Shown: positions 1 through 15,100 of the stretch, piece by piece | How the letters are laid out: each line of letters begins with the position of its first letter | Position numbering within the stretch: position 1 is the stretch's first letter | NCBI GenBank assembly: GCA_033782935.1 | Contig: JAWQEG010000364.1 | Coordinates: 124,001 to 188,000, forward strand | Direction: 5' to 3' | Source of the DNA: Petrolisthes cinctipes | Lineage: Eukaryota > Arthropoda > Malacostraca > Decapoda > Porcellanidae | Length of the DNA stretch: 64,000 bases | Translations under genes and position numbers: made by a program | Notes under the pieces: model-generated | The model's input: the letters and a program-made list of their open reading frames with translations, nothing else | Databases searched by the model: none | Told to the model about the DNA's origin: nothing

Positions 1-105
1 GATCTGGATGCAAGCCTTGTCTGGACTGAGCTTGCTGATATCCACTGTGTTGCTGTCCTTAATCATCATAACATTTTCAGCGCCAAACCGGTCAGAGTAG
101 AAATT
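1..105 (-). CDS. DOCK7: DOCK exon 38 (DHR-2), continues off the left edge
   Basis: Residues about 1869-1903, phase 0 in; acceptor CTGTTCAG. Contains [19 protein letters not shown] and [12 protein letters not shown], equivalent to EFYTERFGDDVVEIIKDSN. The exon has no donor inside the window. Confidence 0.96.
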
Positions 106-3100
106 CTGAACAGAAGGGCAAAAATATACATACACTGTAAATTAATAGTGCTGGTCTTCCTCAATTCTAAAGAACATAAGAGCAAAAGAATTGAGGAAAC
201 TGCAGAAGGCCTTTGGGTTATCTTCAAGGCTGTTCCACATACTGTACAGTAAAATCTCGCATCTCACACATTTCAATCCCACGATTTTGAATCCCATGGT
301 ACTATCTAATGTTTACCCAAATTCTTGTCTCATGATAAAGCACACACATCTCACGGGTTTGTACTGAAGCATCATGGTTGGAACTTTAATTTTACTAGGA
401 ACTGATTCACAAGTGGAACTGAAGGAAATTGAAGCGGAAGAATCTGGCAACCCCACCACTTCACCCATCACCTATCCCTGTGCCTCTTTACCAACCTCTG
501 CCTCACACACAGCCGTCGCTACTCACAGGAATTTTATGAAGCAATTTTGGAAGCTCTTCAATATTCGTCATGCTGGAATGATATTTCAGTGGCGTGTATC
601 AGGCATGGTTGGAAACCACTTTTACCTCACCTCATAGTGGATGGGCCAAAAGAAAGGAAGGTTAATGACCGTCATCAAGCCCTTATGCCACGCTACCTTA
701 TACAGGAATAAAAGGATGAAGATCGGCTAGATCTAGATTTTGACGCCACCATCAATGATTTCATCGGCTTTGAGGCAACAGAGGAAGCGTAACTAAGATT
801 TGTGCCACAATCATCCTATCCATCAAATTAATCACCTTTCCAAATGTTCTCAAGGTTTGTTTTATGTTATTTATATATGTTATTAGTATCATATGATGTT
901 TTACTAACCTCCTTCTTCAATAAAGCAATTACTAGCATGTAAAATTAAGGTAAAATGTCTCTTGGTAAAAGGTACTAGTACCTATTAAATATTTTCCCAT
1001 TGCTTTTATACTCTGCATCCCATGGTAATTTTTAAGTACTGATAATTCGTGGGATGGGAGACTTTACTTCAAGTCTTAGCAACCCTGGTAATTCTAAGTG
1101 CAGTAATATCATATCTTCCATACCTGAAAAGGTGAATTTTGAAACCCATTTTACCTGATTTTCTAGTCTGATAATGTTTAAGTTTTTGTCTGAAAATGTA
1201 TTTTTTATCATTTTATATTAATCTTGTTTGTAATAATTGTACTTAATTTTTCCGTTTTGACTAATTCTCATTTTTTAGTTTGTCTAAATATATTGGAATC
1301 AGATACTCAATAGTGATCAAAAGTTACGACATGGAGGCTCTTGAAACAGGCTTCTAAGAACATATTCATGACACAGTAAGTCCCTTATGCCACAAAAATC
1401 TTTACAATGAAATGTCCACCTTAAAAACTATCCTTTAATCACAAGAGATTTCCCTTTTTTCATGAGTATACCTGGTGTTGAATGATTTTGCTCCCACATA
1501 ATAACATATGATCCTCAATATCGAAGTAAATTAGCACGCTTTGAGGCACAAATGATTTTTTTCGAGCAGATGGCTTCCATACAAGTCATGTTGATGGAGA
1601 GGAGATCAGCTGGGGTGTCATCTAGCCCTATAGTGAGTAATTCAGGGTCAGATGAGTAAAGAATGTGAAAGAGTATGGGATGGAGAGGAATTTGAGTCAA
1701 AGAAGGGAGGGGCTTGACTAGCGTAAGTGAGGAAGGAATTTTGAATAGGGAGAACTGTAGACTCTTATGACATGATCACCTTAGGGGAAGTTTAAGTAGG
1801 GAACAAGGGATCAGCAGGATAAATAGAAAGATAAACATCAATATACAAACAGATATTGGCCTTAAAAAATGGAGCTATACACTCTTCACTGTCACAATCA
1901 AACTTTACATAGAGCTCACCTCCAATCTGTGTGAAATTTCTGGCAGTTTGGTGAGCATAGGTTCCTTGTATATAAACTCCTCCCCATCCAGGTCACCAAA
2001 CTTGGATCCATAGAAGCCAACTCTGAAGTATGTACCAAAGATGCGGCGGCCCTCCAAAGCATCTATCTTGGCAAAGGCATCTTGCAACTTAGAGTGGATG
2101 TTGACAAGCTTTTTCCAATCACGGTTTTTCTCAGCAATTGGCGTCAAGATCTTGTACACCTCATTCAAACATTCGTACATCCCTGCCTGTTTGGGAGAAC
2201 AAAAGCAGATTGAGATTATGCAACTATCAACAGTTTCAGTATACCTCAATACACTTGATCCAAATGCTTTGATACCATGGAAACATGAAAAACATATAAT
2301 TTAAAAAATACATAACATTAATGTAGCTGGAAAGAGTTACCTACTTGTGGGGTCACTAAACATGACTGAGACTATACACAAATATCTCTTCAACATTCCA
2401 ATTTTCTATTTGACCAAGGCTCTTGGAACTCGAGAAGCTAATTTTGACCCCTCTAGCTTCACAATTACAAAAACTAGGGCCAATTATAATGCACTCTCTT
2501 CTTCACAAAACTACCACATTCTCCACCCTTGCTACCTCTACTCCTTGCACCGACCACATTTCCTCCTTTTTCATGCATTTCTACTTTGTCTTGCTCCAAC
2601 TGACTTTCATTTCCTTTCACTCCAGTGCATTCCTCCACCTCTCTGTATATTCAACTCAACCAGCTTTCTGTTTTCACTACAGATCATAATGTCATCCACA
2701 AGCAACATAATCCATGGGGAATTCGAGATGGTCTTTTCTGTCAACTTGTTCATCAATGTTACAAAACAAGAACAGGCTCAGGGCTGATCCTTGATGCAAT
2801 GCCACCTTTACTTTGAACCCAACTGTCATTCCTACAGCACAACTCACTGATGTCATGCTGTCTTCATACATATCACACCACCCTCGCATACATCTCGGCC
2901 ATTCTCAATCCCATCATTCAATATCACAACTACTTTCTTGATACTCTGTCTTAGACTTTTTCTAGATCCATAATTGCACAATGCAACTTCTGGCCTTCTC
3001 TGTATAAACATTTTTACAATACAGAGTAGAGATAGAGCAAAAGTTGATTCCACATTATTCGGCTAATACCAGATATATGGTCGGCTGGGGGCACCTAAAC

Positions 3101-6100
3101 ATTAACCATCTTTTTATATTATCCAGTGGGATGTGTGGCTGAATTATGTGGGATATATATTAAACAGATTATTCATTACTCACCTGATGGAGTGATGAGC
3201 TGGCTTGCTCCAAGAGCCCAACCAATCCATTCTCAGTGAAGTATTTGCCAGTGCAGATGCCTTCCTCATCCGGACTTAGAACATCATCCGACACTACCAC
3301 AAAGGAGAATTAGCTAAATACATCATTCACTACCTGTTCATAATATTAAGGTAATCAAGCTGATTAATAAGCAAATCAATCATCAGAACAAAGTCTAAAT
3401 GTATTTAGGATGGTGAAAGCAAATACACCTCCGTCTCGTATAGAACGTCCAATAGGTCGATAGAAGACGTCGTTTTATGTGAAATCGTTCTATGTGATAC
3501 ACGTAACCTATGGGGAAAATTACAATTGGTCGATCAATCACCAAAATTGTCCCTGAAATTAACATAAAATACTTTTCAAGGTTTTTCTTTCCTTAATCCT
3601 ACTGTACAGGGATGTATGTAAAATGCATTTTACAATTCGTATTAAGGTTTTGGCAGGCGACTCATGTGACTGAGACAAGTCGATGGCATCCGTGGTGGTG
3701 GAGGTGGTAGGGGACGAGATAGTGCATGATCATCGTTTGTTTTCTTTTATTAACCATACGCTGGTGTTTCCTTCTCCTTTCTCTTTCTGAGAAATAACTT
3801 CCTTCTTTATATCGAAGGATATGGCCTTCCGTTTTGTAAATGCACTACCTGGCATGACTGAGCGTTGAAGCTGGTGGTTAACTCGTAATCACTAAAAACG
3901 AGCGAGTCAAACACGAAATTTCCCTAACTTCAACTTTAGAATTTCCCTTTATGCCTCAATAATTCCCTGTGTACTCTTGAACATTGATGGTCTTTTTGGT
4001 ATTTCTTCTGGTAAGACTTTCCCTGTTTACTTTTGAACAATCTTTATATAATTTCCCCGTGTGGATTTCAAAATTCCCTAAAACAGATAAATTTCCTTGC
4101 ACCTGGCAACACTAGGAAGGGGGAAGGAGCGGGAGAAGTGGTGGCAACACACTAACCCACACTGTACAGACGCCAGTGATATAATTTCCTGAGAAGTTCA
4201 TTATGATTTCGCTCGTTTTGTATAAGAACTCCTCGGATTTGCTTCACTTATTTTCGCCACCTGTTCTATATGGATACAATCGTTTTGTAAAATAATTTCA
4301 AGCTAATATTTTGGTCGCTCGTTCTATACAAGAATCGTTCTATGTGAACACGTTCTATATGAAACCGAGGTGTATAGGACAATCAAATCTGCAATGCTAA
4401 ATGAAAAAGCAATGCAGTACTGTATTAGATATCATGACCAACAGACAAAGCATAGAAATATCATACTGTCTAACATTCTCTGCAGGAACTTCAACAACAA
4501 CACCCACACATGCCAAGGAACATCAAAACAACACCCAGTACACGATACCATACACAAATACTATCATCTCTTACACCCTGCCCACCCCAAACCAATCTCC
4601 AGAAACACATCCATACTCAAATCACTCATCAATCCATCCAAACACTCAAAAACAACACACAGCTGCATGCACGACCTCCTGACATCCACCCATCCGAATC
4701 CTCCCTTCCCCGTGAGGACAGAGTCCACCTGGCCAGGCTACGGTGTGGCCACCACCCGGCCCTTCTGACATATCAGAAGAGGCTGGATGGAGCCATTGCG
4801 GATGCCTGTCCGGGATGCAACACAGCACCCCATTCTATTAAACACATTATTGAAGACTGCAATGCACACAACCACACTCGCCAACAACACAACATACACT
4901 CTCTGAGGGCACTGTGGGAAAGCCCGGTTCAGGCCATGACCTTCCTCAGGAGCTCGAGGCTGCTCGGCCAGACAGCTTGAGGAACTTCAACAACAACAAC
5001 AACAACACTCTCTGCAGCAAACTTGATTAAGTATCCTCAATATATGCAGATTAAATTGAAGTACAGTACTGTATATTGTGTAATCTTATATGAAAAACAT
5101 CTGACAATATCAGGTATCAAGATCACTCTCAAACTTCCAAATATCATCACTAGACATTAAAAGTAAAAGAACAAGACATTTTTAAAGGCAGTCAGTTTTC
5201 CTAACCTGCACTTTCTTCTAGGACATTAGGAGAGAGTTTAGTGAATGTGACAGCTCCAGTTGGGAGGTGTGGGCAGTCCTCCAGCATGTAAAGATACTCT
5301 GAGACCAAGGCTGCACTATGGATGAGACACATGGCTGCTTCTGCATGTTGGCCACGTTCACTATGCTTCTGAGCCATGCTGGCCAGCCAAGTAAGTCGCA
5401 GGTCCGGGGAGTTCTGGTACCCTCGTGCTTTGATACATTTCATAGAATAATTAAACATAAGACAGTATAATCAAAACTCTACGTTTGAATTTTTTCTTTG
5501 ATATATGGATAGGATTTAATCAATATTTGTATATAGGTTCACTGTTAGGTTATAGGTATACGGAAATGGCATGGAAGAACATACGAAAGGATGAATGGGG
5601 GTAAACAAATGGGTGGAAAACAAAGGAGTGGAGGAAGGAGGACAAATGCACCATATCAGGACAATAGTGAACTTTATTGACATGTAACATTATAAGAGTT
5701 CAGAAGACATCCATCAAGACAATTTTAACTTATAGAAATCTAAATGAGGTAATAAAACTACAGTAAACCCTCGATATTACGAACCAATTGGGAGGAAGGG
5801 GGTGACGTTATATCTGAACATTCGTTATAAAAGATGATAAGTAGTTCTGTCTCCTACAGCAAACCGAGTTCGATATACTGGTCACTCATTCAGAGGACCA
5901 GAGGTACAGAGGAGTGTACTGTAATCATTGCTTAATCACTTAACTGCACCGTAGACTAAACACTAAACACTTACATAACACTAATTGTACAGTCACCACT
6001 TCACTTAACACTTACTGTACAACACACACAGCCCCACTGCACTTGTTGGTAAACAAACACACGCATTTGGTAGGCTCATCCCATTCGTTGCACATATCGA

Positions 6101-9100
6101 ACAAAGTTCAGTATATCCGTAGCTAGTTCGGCCAAAAAATAGAGGTCGTTATATCCATATTTTGTTAAAGTGAGGTTTGTTACATCAAGGGTTTACTGTA
6201 CTTTCTAAATTTCTTCCACAGTAAATTTTTCTCTTCAGCTTTATAATTAAGTCCCTTCTTACCTATTCTGTACATGAGGTCAAGCAGCATCTCTGGGTCC
6301 TCTTGATACTCTTTCATTTTCACTGTGTCAGAGAGAATCATGTGTAGGTTGAAGACTAGGTCACGCACCTGTAAGGATGATACTCATTTATTATAACTCC
6401 TAAACTATACCACAAAACAGCATCTATACTGAATAAGTGTGCAATGGGCCTGTTGGTTGGCCCACTAAGGAAACTCCTAATTTAGATCCAACCCTTACTG
6501 TCCATAAAACTGCCTAACTTAAGTTAATTATAAAACTACTGATTGTTTTTATCCTTATTCTTTCACTTACAAGACCCGAGTGCTAACTACTTCACTACCA
6601 CACCTCAGGTTGCATGTGGGGTTTATTTCACTCATCATAGTGTATTCTTGGTAAGTTTAATACTTTATATTTTATCAATACTAATTTCAACTCTCACTTA
6701 CTTTCCATCTATCAATTTGTTTAAATCAGTTCTTGGCATTGTCTTTGCTCTTTGCTACTTTGATACTCCTTCCAGTATAAAAACTAAAATATAGTAACCT
6801 GTTCAGGGAAAGATGTATCCTGCAGGTCTGCATCCTCTTCTGCATATGTGAGAATAGTTTTCAGAGAGCGGCGCAGGAAAGCCTCATTGAAAGTCTGCCA
6901 TGTCCCCACCAATGAGCTCAGCGACATTGTCACCTGCATCTTCACACGTGCAAAGTTCTGGATTGGGAGAGGAAGAGGAAATAAAAAAGGGTACAATAAA
7001 ACCATTATTAAAAAAAAATCTGATCGATTGAAGGACATGTATCCTCCACTCCAACATGCTACTGCATTATTGACAATCTATTGTGAACAGCATTGCCCCA
7101 TCTGTGGTACTCCTGGAGTTGCTAGGTGTGTCTGCAAAGTCAGGTGGGGCATGACTTGGAAATCTCTCCAAGTAAAGGTAACCGAAATGAGGAGTGATCA
7201 CTCCACACTGTCCAAACTGAGACTATGCTATGCTTATTTAAACTTTCCTCACTATTTTTTACTTTGTGCCAACTGATAAATATACCACCTCCAATACCTT
7301 GGTCCCATCTTCTGGCACATTCACCCCCAACTATCTGAAGCTGTTCACTACTTTTAAAGCCTTCCCATGTACACAATTCCTCAATTCACTCCCTTATTCA
7401 TCTCCTCTACACCTCCCTACCTTACTCTCTTCAACATTCACTCTCTATACATAATTATTTAAACATCCCTCACAAACTTCTCCAAGGCCTTCCTAATCTC
7501 TTTTGTACCTTACATTCCCACACATATACTTTTTCCACCATCCTTCTTTCTTCTATTCTCTTCATGGGTGCCTACCAAATCAGAACACCTAATACTTTTT
7601 GGTCAGATGATTTTCTCATACCACATCTATCAATATTTATCTACTGTACTGCATTTTCTGGTGTAGGGAAGTGGCGTCCCCATCGCCCATCATTCTTGTG
7701 ATGGTGTAGTCAGCCTCGTATCCCCAACGATATAGGAGGGGTAGTGAGGGTTGGGGACCCCACTCTCTAACAATGACCTCACCAGAGGCTGCTCAAATAG
7801 CCTCAGAGCTGAACCCATTGCTTGTCTGGGGTCCTGCACTGGTCCTAGAACCTCCTCACCCCTTGAAATAAGGGATTTCTCATCCTGTCAAACCTCCTCA
7901 TTCCACATCTATTTTTCAGCATATCTTTTTCCCCTGCTCTCACTTGGAATTCTTTGTATTCATATCGCATTAATATTTCACAACCATATTAATGTGTGGT
8001 TATCAACAGTCTCACATGCAATCCTTTAGCTGCACCTGTACAGTACTTAATTAAAGTTACCTTAGTGATCTTATCAATGCTTTCATGACATTAGTTACTT
8101 TCTTCCTTTGTGTTACTCTACTTTCTACTTTCTTTTCACACTTCTTCAATTTTAGCCAGACTTACATTCCCAATTTCAAAGTTGTGTCGCATGAGGAGGT
8201 AGAGTGAGGCAGCAGCATGAGAGCGGACGGTGCAGATACGGGAAGAGCAATGCTTCAACAACTGCAGACATAGGTCAGCACATTGTTCAGTCTCTTCATC
8301 AAACAGCAGGCTGGGGAACTGTTGAACAAATGTTTAATTTGTTATCTGCTACAGATAATTCTATTACTTCATATACAATCATAATTTATCAAATCAATAA
8401 AATACTTCTCTGACTACATTTTATGGAGAGAAATCTCAAAAAGCATCTTATTTTCCTTCTGTAACCTATTGATACATTTACTTCACAACTCCCAAAACAT
8501 CAGTGAATATATAATTGCAACATAAAATAAAATATATATCTATTTGCCCTGCGCTCCAAGTTTTGCTTCATATTTTATTTATCTGACTTTCTCTTAAAAT
8601 GTATTTAGTCTTTCCTCTGTAGCATTCCTATATTAAGACAAGTATTGGTACCTTAGCCACAAGTGCCCTCTGTGAATTGAACATGTTGGTGAGTGTAGTG
8701 GTGGACTGGTTGGAAGCCAAAGCATGAAGAAGCACCCTTAAAACAACTGACAGTAATCCCTGCAGGTGCTCAGCAGTTGTTAACACCTGTCATGGTTAGA
8801 AAAGGAACAATGTAAAAGAAGAGAGATAAAAATATTGCATTTGACAAGAATAGGCAGGAATTTTGTAAACATACACATATTTACACAGCAAAAACAGTCA
8901 TTAATATTGTCATATATGCATAACATTTTCATATTCGATCAAGGTATTTTGTTCATGATCTTTTAATACTATCGTTATAAACTGGGGACGTGTTATAAAT
9001 GGGAGTTTACTGTATAAATAAAACTAAAATAAAAACCATGTGTACTCAATTGAATCATATCAGTTGTGAGCCAGTCATTTACAAATTAATGACAGACTTA

Positions 9101-12100
9101 TATCCAATATTTCATTAAAAATATACTGTACTCTGGTACTGGTATTGGATGCGAACAACAAAATTTCATACCAAGTATTAAAATTTCTTGGATTCCTTTC
9201 CTCAACAAATTAAGATTTCCTCCATACCTGTACAATATTCTCTAATGTATCAAGGATGATCATATTACACTCAGCAGCCAGATGTCCCTCAACAGCAGTA
9301 GACTCCTGGTGTAGATCTTGATGATGGCTGGTCTGAATATGTGTGCTACGCTCAGAGTCGTGGTGTTGGTGCTGTTGGTTACGCCATGGGAAGGATTCCT
9401 TTCGCCATCGGAGCTTCTCTCCACCGGATGGTGAGGGAGGATTACGTTCTGCAGTTGAGGGAAGGCACGAGACAGAAGTCAGCTGATTTAGACTTATAAT
9501 ATAAAAATAATATCATCAATATGAACACAATTGTAGGAAATAGCATTATTAAGTAAAAAACCTAAATGAAAAGGTCAGATATAATAAAATGGCTTATGAA
9601 ATCATTACTCGAACCATAAGTCTGCTTACATAACTCTTGGGAAAAATTACAAACAGGTATCTTTATGACCATCAAGACTTCACTACTCTTTACTCAAGAG
9701 GGGAAGAGGCTCCAGGCCGGCAGAGGGAAAACCACAGAGAAAAGGTATACTGTACCCAGTGAAATGAGTCACAATTTCACTGGGTATGCTGTTTCTGTCA
9801 GTTTTTCTGAGTTCTTTTTCCTCCCATGGCCTGGTATGAAAAGTAAATATGTACAGTAAACATAGTTCTAAATTTGTTTTCCTTTTACAAGTGAGTAGCC
9901 TCAGGGCAAACATGTCTAAGCACCACATCTGTGAAAATAAAAAAAATTTCAGCACGTCAAGGAAAACAATATACTGTACTGTGTTTAACTGGATTTTCAA
10001 CCATTATTGTACATGTGATATGAATATCAGCATGCTTGTATCTGGCATAGAAAGAATTAATGGGCACACTGGGCTCAATATCTCAATCTTCATGGGTCAG
10101 GTACTTAAATATGTTTGACCCAGGGATGTTGCTCAAGTATGAGTACAACCAGATATTTTATGATGATCCAAACAAATGCATGCAAACTTACATGCTCACA
10201 TGCACACAAAACACATCAGTAACTGCAAAGAGGCAAGATGAGCTCCTTAAATCTTGCCTGAATGCATTTGCAAGCTCTAAAAGTAGTGAGGCCCAGTCTA
10301 GGTAGAATGTCTAGAAAAAGAGAAGCATTGTCTGGAGGGTTGCCATGTAAATTAATTCCTTGCCAGCCGTAAGTTTTGCTCTTCCGTACATGACCCCACA
10401 AAAATTACCTAAAAAATAAATTAAGCATGCAAGAAATGTTGTGGAAGAAAAGAAAAGTTATAAAGTTTTGTAACTAATATCCTAAGCAGGCTACCTTCAT
10501 CTTACCGAGCGGGAGTCTCTCCTTAGCTTGGTGTACTCCCCACCCTCCATGGTGATGCCTACAGTCAACATATCTTATGAATACATTATATTATACAAAC
10601 TTCTTGTTTTACATACCATGATTCCTTTTCCTTCCTCTCTCCTGTTTTTTCCATTCCTCTTCCCTCTTATCATTTAGGCTGTTACATATATTGAACACTG
10701 TAGAACTGTTTAACATATATTTTTTTACCTCTTATAATAGTATAGCAGGCCTTTCCTTGTGTAGCATTATATAGGAATTGGAATTTTCCTTTACTTGTAG
10801 TCACAGCCTCTGAGTTATTGTGAGTATGTAAACACAAGAACTCTCTCAAGCAAAACACAGTATGAATAACTGTTTTCACTGGCCTCTGAATGAGAAAAGC
10901 TGTAACTTTGGACTGAAAATAGAAGTTTTTGTCTACTTTTGTAGAACATGCAGCTATACTGTATGGTAATGTTACATAACATTAATGGGCTTGCTCTGCC
11001 TAACTGCTAAGATTATTCCTCCCCATAAAATTTTCAAAACTAAATGCCTCTCATTCATAGTTTCCCACAAAAACATACAGAGCTATAATAATGCACATAT
11101 ATATTGAAAGATGTGATTCATTCTCCTAACTTCTACTCCAATCCTCCTCCCTCTTTCCCAACTAAGCCATATACCATGTATGACTACATTATTTCATTGT
11201 GTTAAAATTAACAGCATATTCTGACTGAAGGTTCATTCTATGGATTAAATATAATTCTACTTACTGTATAACACATTGTCATCATCAATACATGATTGCC
11301 ATTTTTTTAAGGGGTGGGGAGGCTCTAGCATCAGTGAAGGACCCCCGACAGGCAAGGGGTCCAGTTCCAGTGCTATTTGAGCCTTTGGTGGGGCCATTGT
11401 TAGAGAGAGGGGTCCCCAACCCTCACTCCCTCCCCTGTGTCATAGGGGATACGAGGCTGGCTGCACCATCAAAAGACTGATGGGTGATGGGGACACCACT
11501 TCCCTACGCCAAACACTACTGTACTTACAACACGCTTATGTGAAGTTAGTATAAATTTATGCTACTTTACGTATTACAACTAATAACTGTTCAATTTCAA
11601 GTATTTCTTAAAATTCCCATCTGACTTCTACAACACCACCACTAAATTTAATACTAATGGATCAGCTGACTTACAACACTTTGTTGCTTTACTACCAGCA
11701 CTAACTTCCTTCAAATCCCCAGCTGGTAAAGATGTGTTAGGGCAGATATATACAGTACAGCCACAGGTTATCAAGTAATTGGGTTGACAGCCATGGTTTG
11801 TTTCCAAGTGAGTGGTTACATGCGGTCGGGCATTGTCGTAGAATGGTTGACAGGACGGGTGTTGTGTTGAGCAGGTGATAGAAACTGTGGAGTGTTGGAA
11901 CAGAAAGAAACCAACCTTGCCCAGAGATGTAGAACTGAGATAAGCCAACAACAGTGTGAGAAGAGATGGCAGCGGTGTTACCTCGGCGACGGAGCATCAT
12001 CTCGGAGCGTGCTGAGTTCTGTCCCATGATGGCCTCCTCCAGCCGAGACTTCATGGCTTCCTTGTTTTGCCGACTGATTCGAGGACCACCGCGCTGCCAA

Positions 12101-15100
12101 CGTCTCTTCCCCTAAATATCACAGAATTTTAATTACTTTTATATGCTGAAATATTATTATTATTATGTTTTGTGGATCTACATTATTTTCATTATGATCT
12201 ATATTTATACAAATAATTCATCTCCAATATTTAACTTCATATCGAGTTCCTAGCAACGTGCAACATGGACTCCCATTAAAGAGAAAGCCATTGCATAAAA
12301 TAATTACAATTCATGTCTGAATAATAAGGAAAACCTACACCTGAAAGGTATTTCTGGAAATTTTCTAAACCTACCAGACTGTCTACATGATAAAAAATAT
12401 ACAAGTTGAACAACAAAGGAGATAGAAAGAAGGGATGGTAAGCACAAAGGAAAATTAAGGAAAGAAGGAATGGTTTTCTGTCACATACTATGTATCAATA
12501 CTGTACTTATGTTAGTGGGGGAAATTCACTGAAGAGTGCTTAGAGCAAGTGTTGCAGAGCAGGCAGGGTGGGACCGAGATAGATAGCCTATGCAAGTGAT
12601 CTGTCCTTCCTCAATGGAATGATGTGGCTGACTGACTTCTACTATTTATTATGGTTATAAAGAGCCCACTTATCATGCAGAAACATAACACTGGCTCCAT
12701 AATTTTGTGCAGAATGTTTTTCAAATTTTTCGTATCTGCCGGACAGGTCCATCCTACTTGTCTCAGAAAAACCTTCCTGTATGTCCATTTCAGTTAACCC
12801 TTAAATGCCTATTGACCAAATATCACGTCACCGCGAATTTAGGCCTTGAAGCCGATTGACGTAATATAAAGCCGGTAGAAAAAAAACTGCTTGGGCTATA
12901 TCTAGCCACTTCATTGGTAACACTGGTTAGGTTGGGCCTTCAGTGAGTGGTGTGAGAGGGAAATGGTTCACTCGTCATATATACGCAATGAAAATACGCT
13001 CGCTCACGTTTTCTAATTTTTAGGGGTTTTTTAGGGGTAACTACTTTATTACTCATGGCGCTGCTGTACGCAAACCAGTGGACCTAGGAAACTTTAGTTT
13101 ACAGATTCTGGTGTGTAAAATCAAGCTCTACAAATCTGTAATAACAAAATTTACCTAAATCAACTTTAAAAATCACCCTGTTTTTGCGGTTCATGCTCCA
13201 GTAGCGGTAGGGGGATTGCGGTTCTTAGGGGTTAAGGAGTGACTCACTCCTTTCAATTCTCACCTTGAACTCAAAACATGACACAGCAATGTAGAGAACA
13301 TCCAAAAGCTGGTGTAGCCTGGTGTGAGAGAGATCTGCCAGGGTGTGACGTAGGCTGCTTCCATCAGCTGCCCTCAGCACCCACAGCAGGCAGATCAGCA
13401 GGTTACGTGTCGTCTCTGAGCTCAGTGGACACTTTCTTGACTGTTGTTGATGCTGAAAAGGATAGCATGGAGGTCAAACAGTGTTTCTTGAGAATAAATG
13501 CCCAGGATCTTAAAAGGTCCTCTGTGCCGATCTTGAAGTTCTGCTCAAGCATAAAATTTACAATTATTATGATTTCATGCAGTGATCTTATATTACTGGT
13601 TAGTATTCTAAACATCACACACACACTCCTCACAATTCATCATATCAGTGTTCATGGCTTTATTGACGCAATCAAAGATGGCTTCTGAGCTGGTCACAGA
13701 GTACTATGTAAAATCATGGACTTCTCATTATGTCGGAAAGCTTAGCCATCCACTTCCTAAAAAAAAACAATTGATGCCAACATTAAACAGTGATATATTC
13801 CCAGAGTTACAACAGTATATCTCACTATTGGAATAATTTTATTAACTATGAAAACCATAACAGAGAGAGGTGAAGAGATGGACACTTACATTCTCTATCT
13901 CCTCTTCTGTTGTCTGCATGCAAATTCAGTGCAATAAATGTTAATTGTGCAAGATCTATATGCTGTACTGCATGGAAAAATATGGGTGAGCTGTAATTCC
14001 GAAAGTCAATCGAAGATGGAATATTCAAAACTTTGACTTCCTTGCATCTTCTTTATGTATCTGCATGTCCTACTTTCCTTGTTGAGTACTGTATATACAT
14101 CGTCTGTTCGTGATATGTAAGTAAACTATCCTGCACAAAACAGTACCTGTTTATTCAAAAGATCAAAACCATACAGCACTTTTCGTTTCTTGAACACTTT
14201 GTTTTTCACATTAGAGCAATACTGAAACTAGAATTACATTGCAAAAGAAAATCTCCCTTCTATATGCTAACTGAAACTTGACCAGTTCATTATAACTTTG
14301 TAATTACAAAAAATATTTAAGAATACAGTACTTTAAGGTTACTGTATTATGGTATATGAAAAAAAAATTGTAGCAGCTTGTTATCAGTTCTATATTGACT
14401 ACTTATTCTCCAAATGGCAGTCATTGCATAAAGGGGCTGACATATCCAGTCTGGCTGTGGAGCGCTTGAAACTGAATTGTAATGAATCTCTTATGTTTGT
14501 GAACTGGAGGGCTATCAATTCCTCCAAACAATGCTACACAACAAATCTCCTACTCGTATCCTGAAGTGATCTTTTTCATGGCACAGTTTAGAGGAATAAT
14601 TATTTCTTCAATTCACCCAAAATTATTGACCCTTTAAAGCACTGGAGGAGAAGAATTTTCCTTCAATTACTAGGGAGGTTTTAGGCAAAGCTGATTCTCC
14701 TTGGTAGGATCATACAAAAATAAATCTCTGTAAAGACAACACAGAAAAGCAAACCAGAAATGACATCAATGTAAGACTGAGTCCACTTGGTTGAGTACTG
14801 TATGTGTTTGCCAGTGGGATAGTTACAGATGAGGTTCAGCAGTGATTATGAGAAGCAAAGAAAAGACGTTAGAGAAGATGGAATGATATGGTGAGTGATT
14901 GTGCAAGAAAGCGTGGATTAAGAACTTGTGCATGAGAGGTAGGAGCTGAAAAGCAGAAGAAATTCACTAGAAGGATTATACACTCCTCCTGGGAATTGAT
15001 AGGGATGGCAAGATGGTATTAACATCAGTTTGTGGAATGGAACTTTTCTTTAAGCCTAAATGAGGAAGTTCATTGTAGAAGCAAGAACTTGTGGAGGAAG

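Noticed and set aside
2347..2787. 146-codon plus-strand ORF
   Set aside because: CT-rich intronic sequence with several overlapping frames and no recognisable domain.
9665..10000. Two similar short ORFs on opposite strands
   Set aside because: Their similarity is explained by the palindrome centred at about 9770, not by coding.
13278..13688. 136-codon plus-strand ORF
   Set aside because: Antisense shadow of DOCK exon 28 (13264-13452) running into intron.
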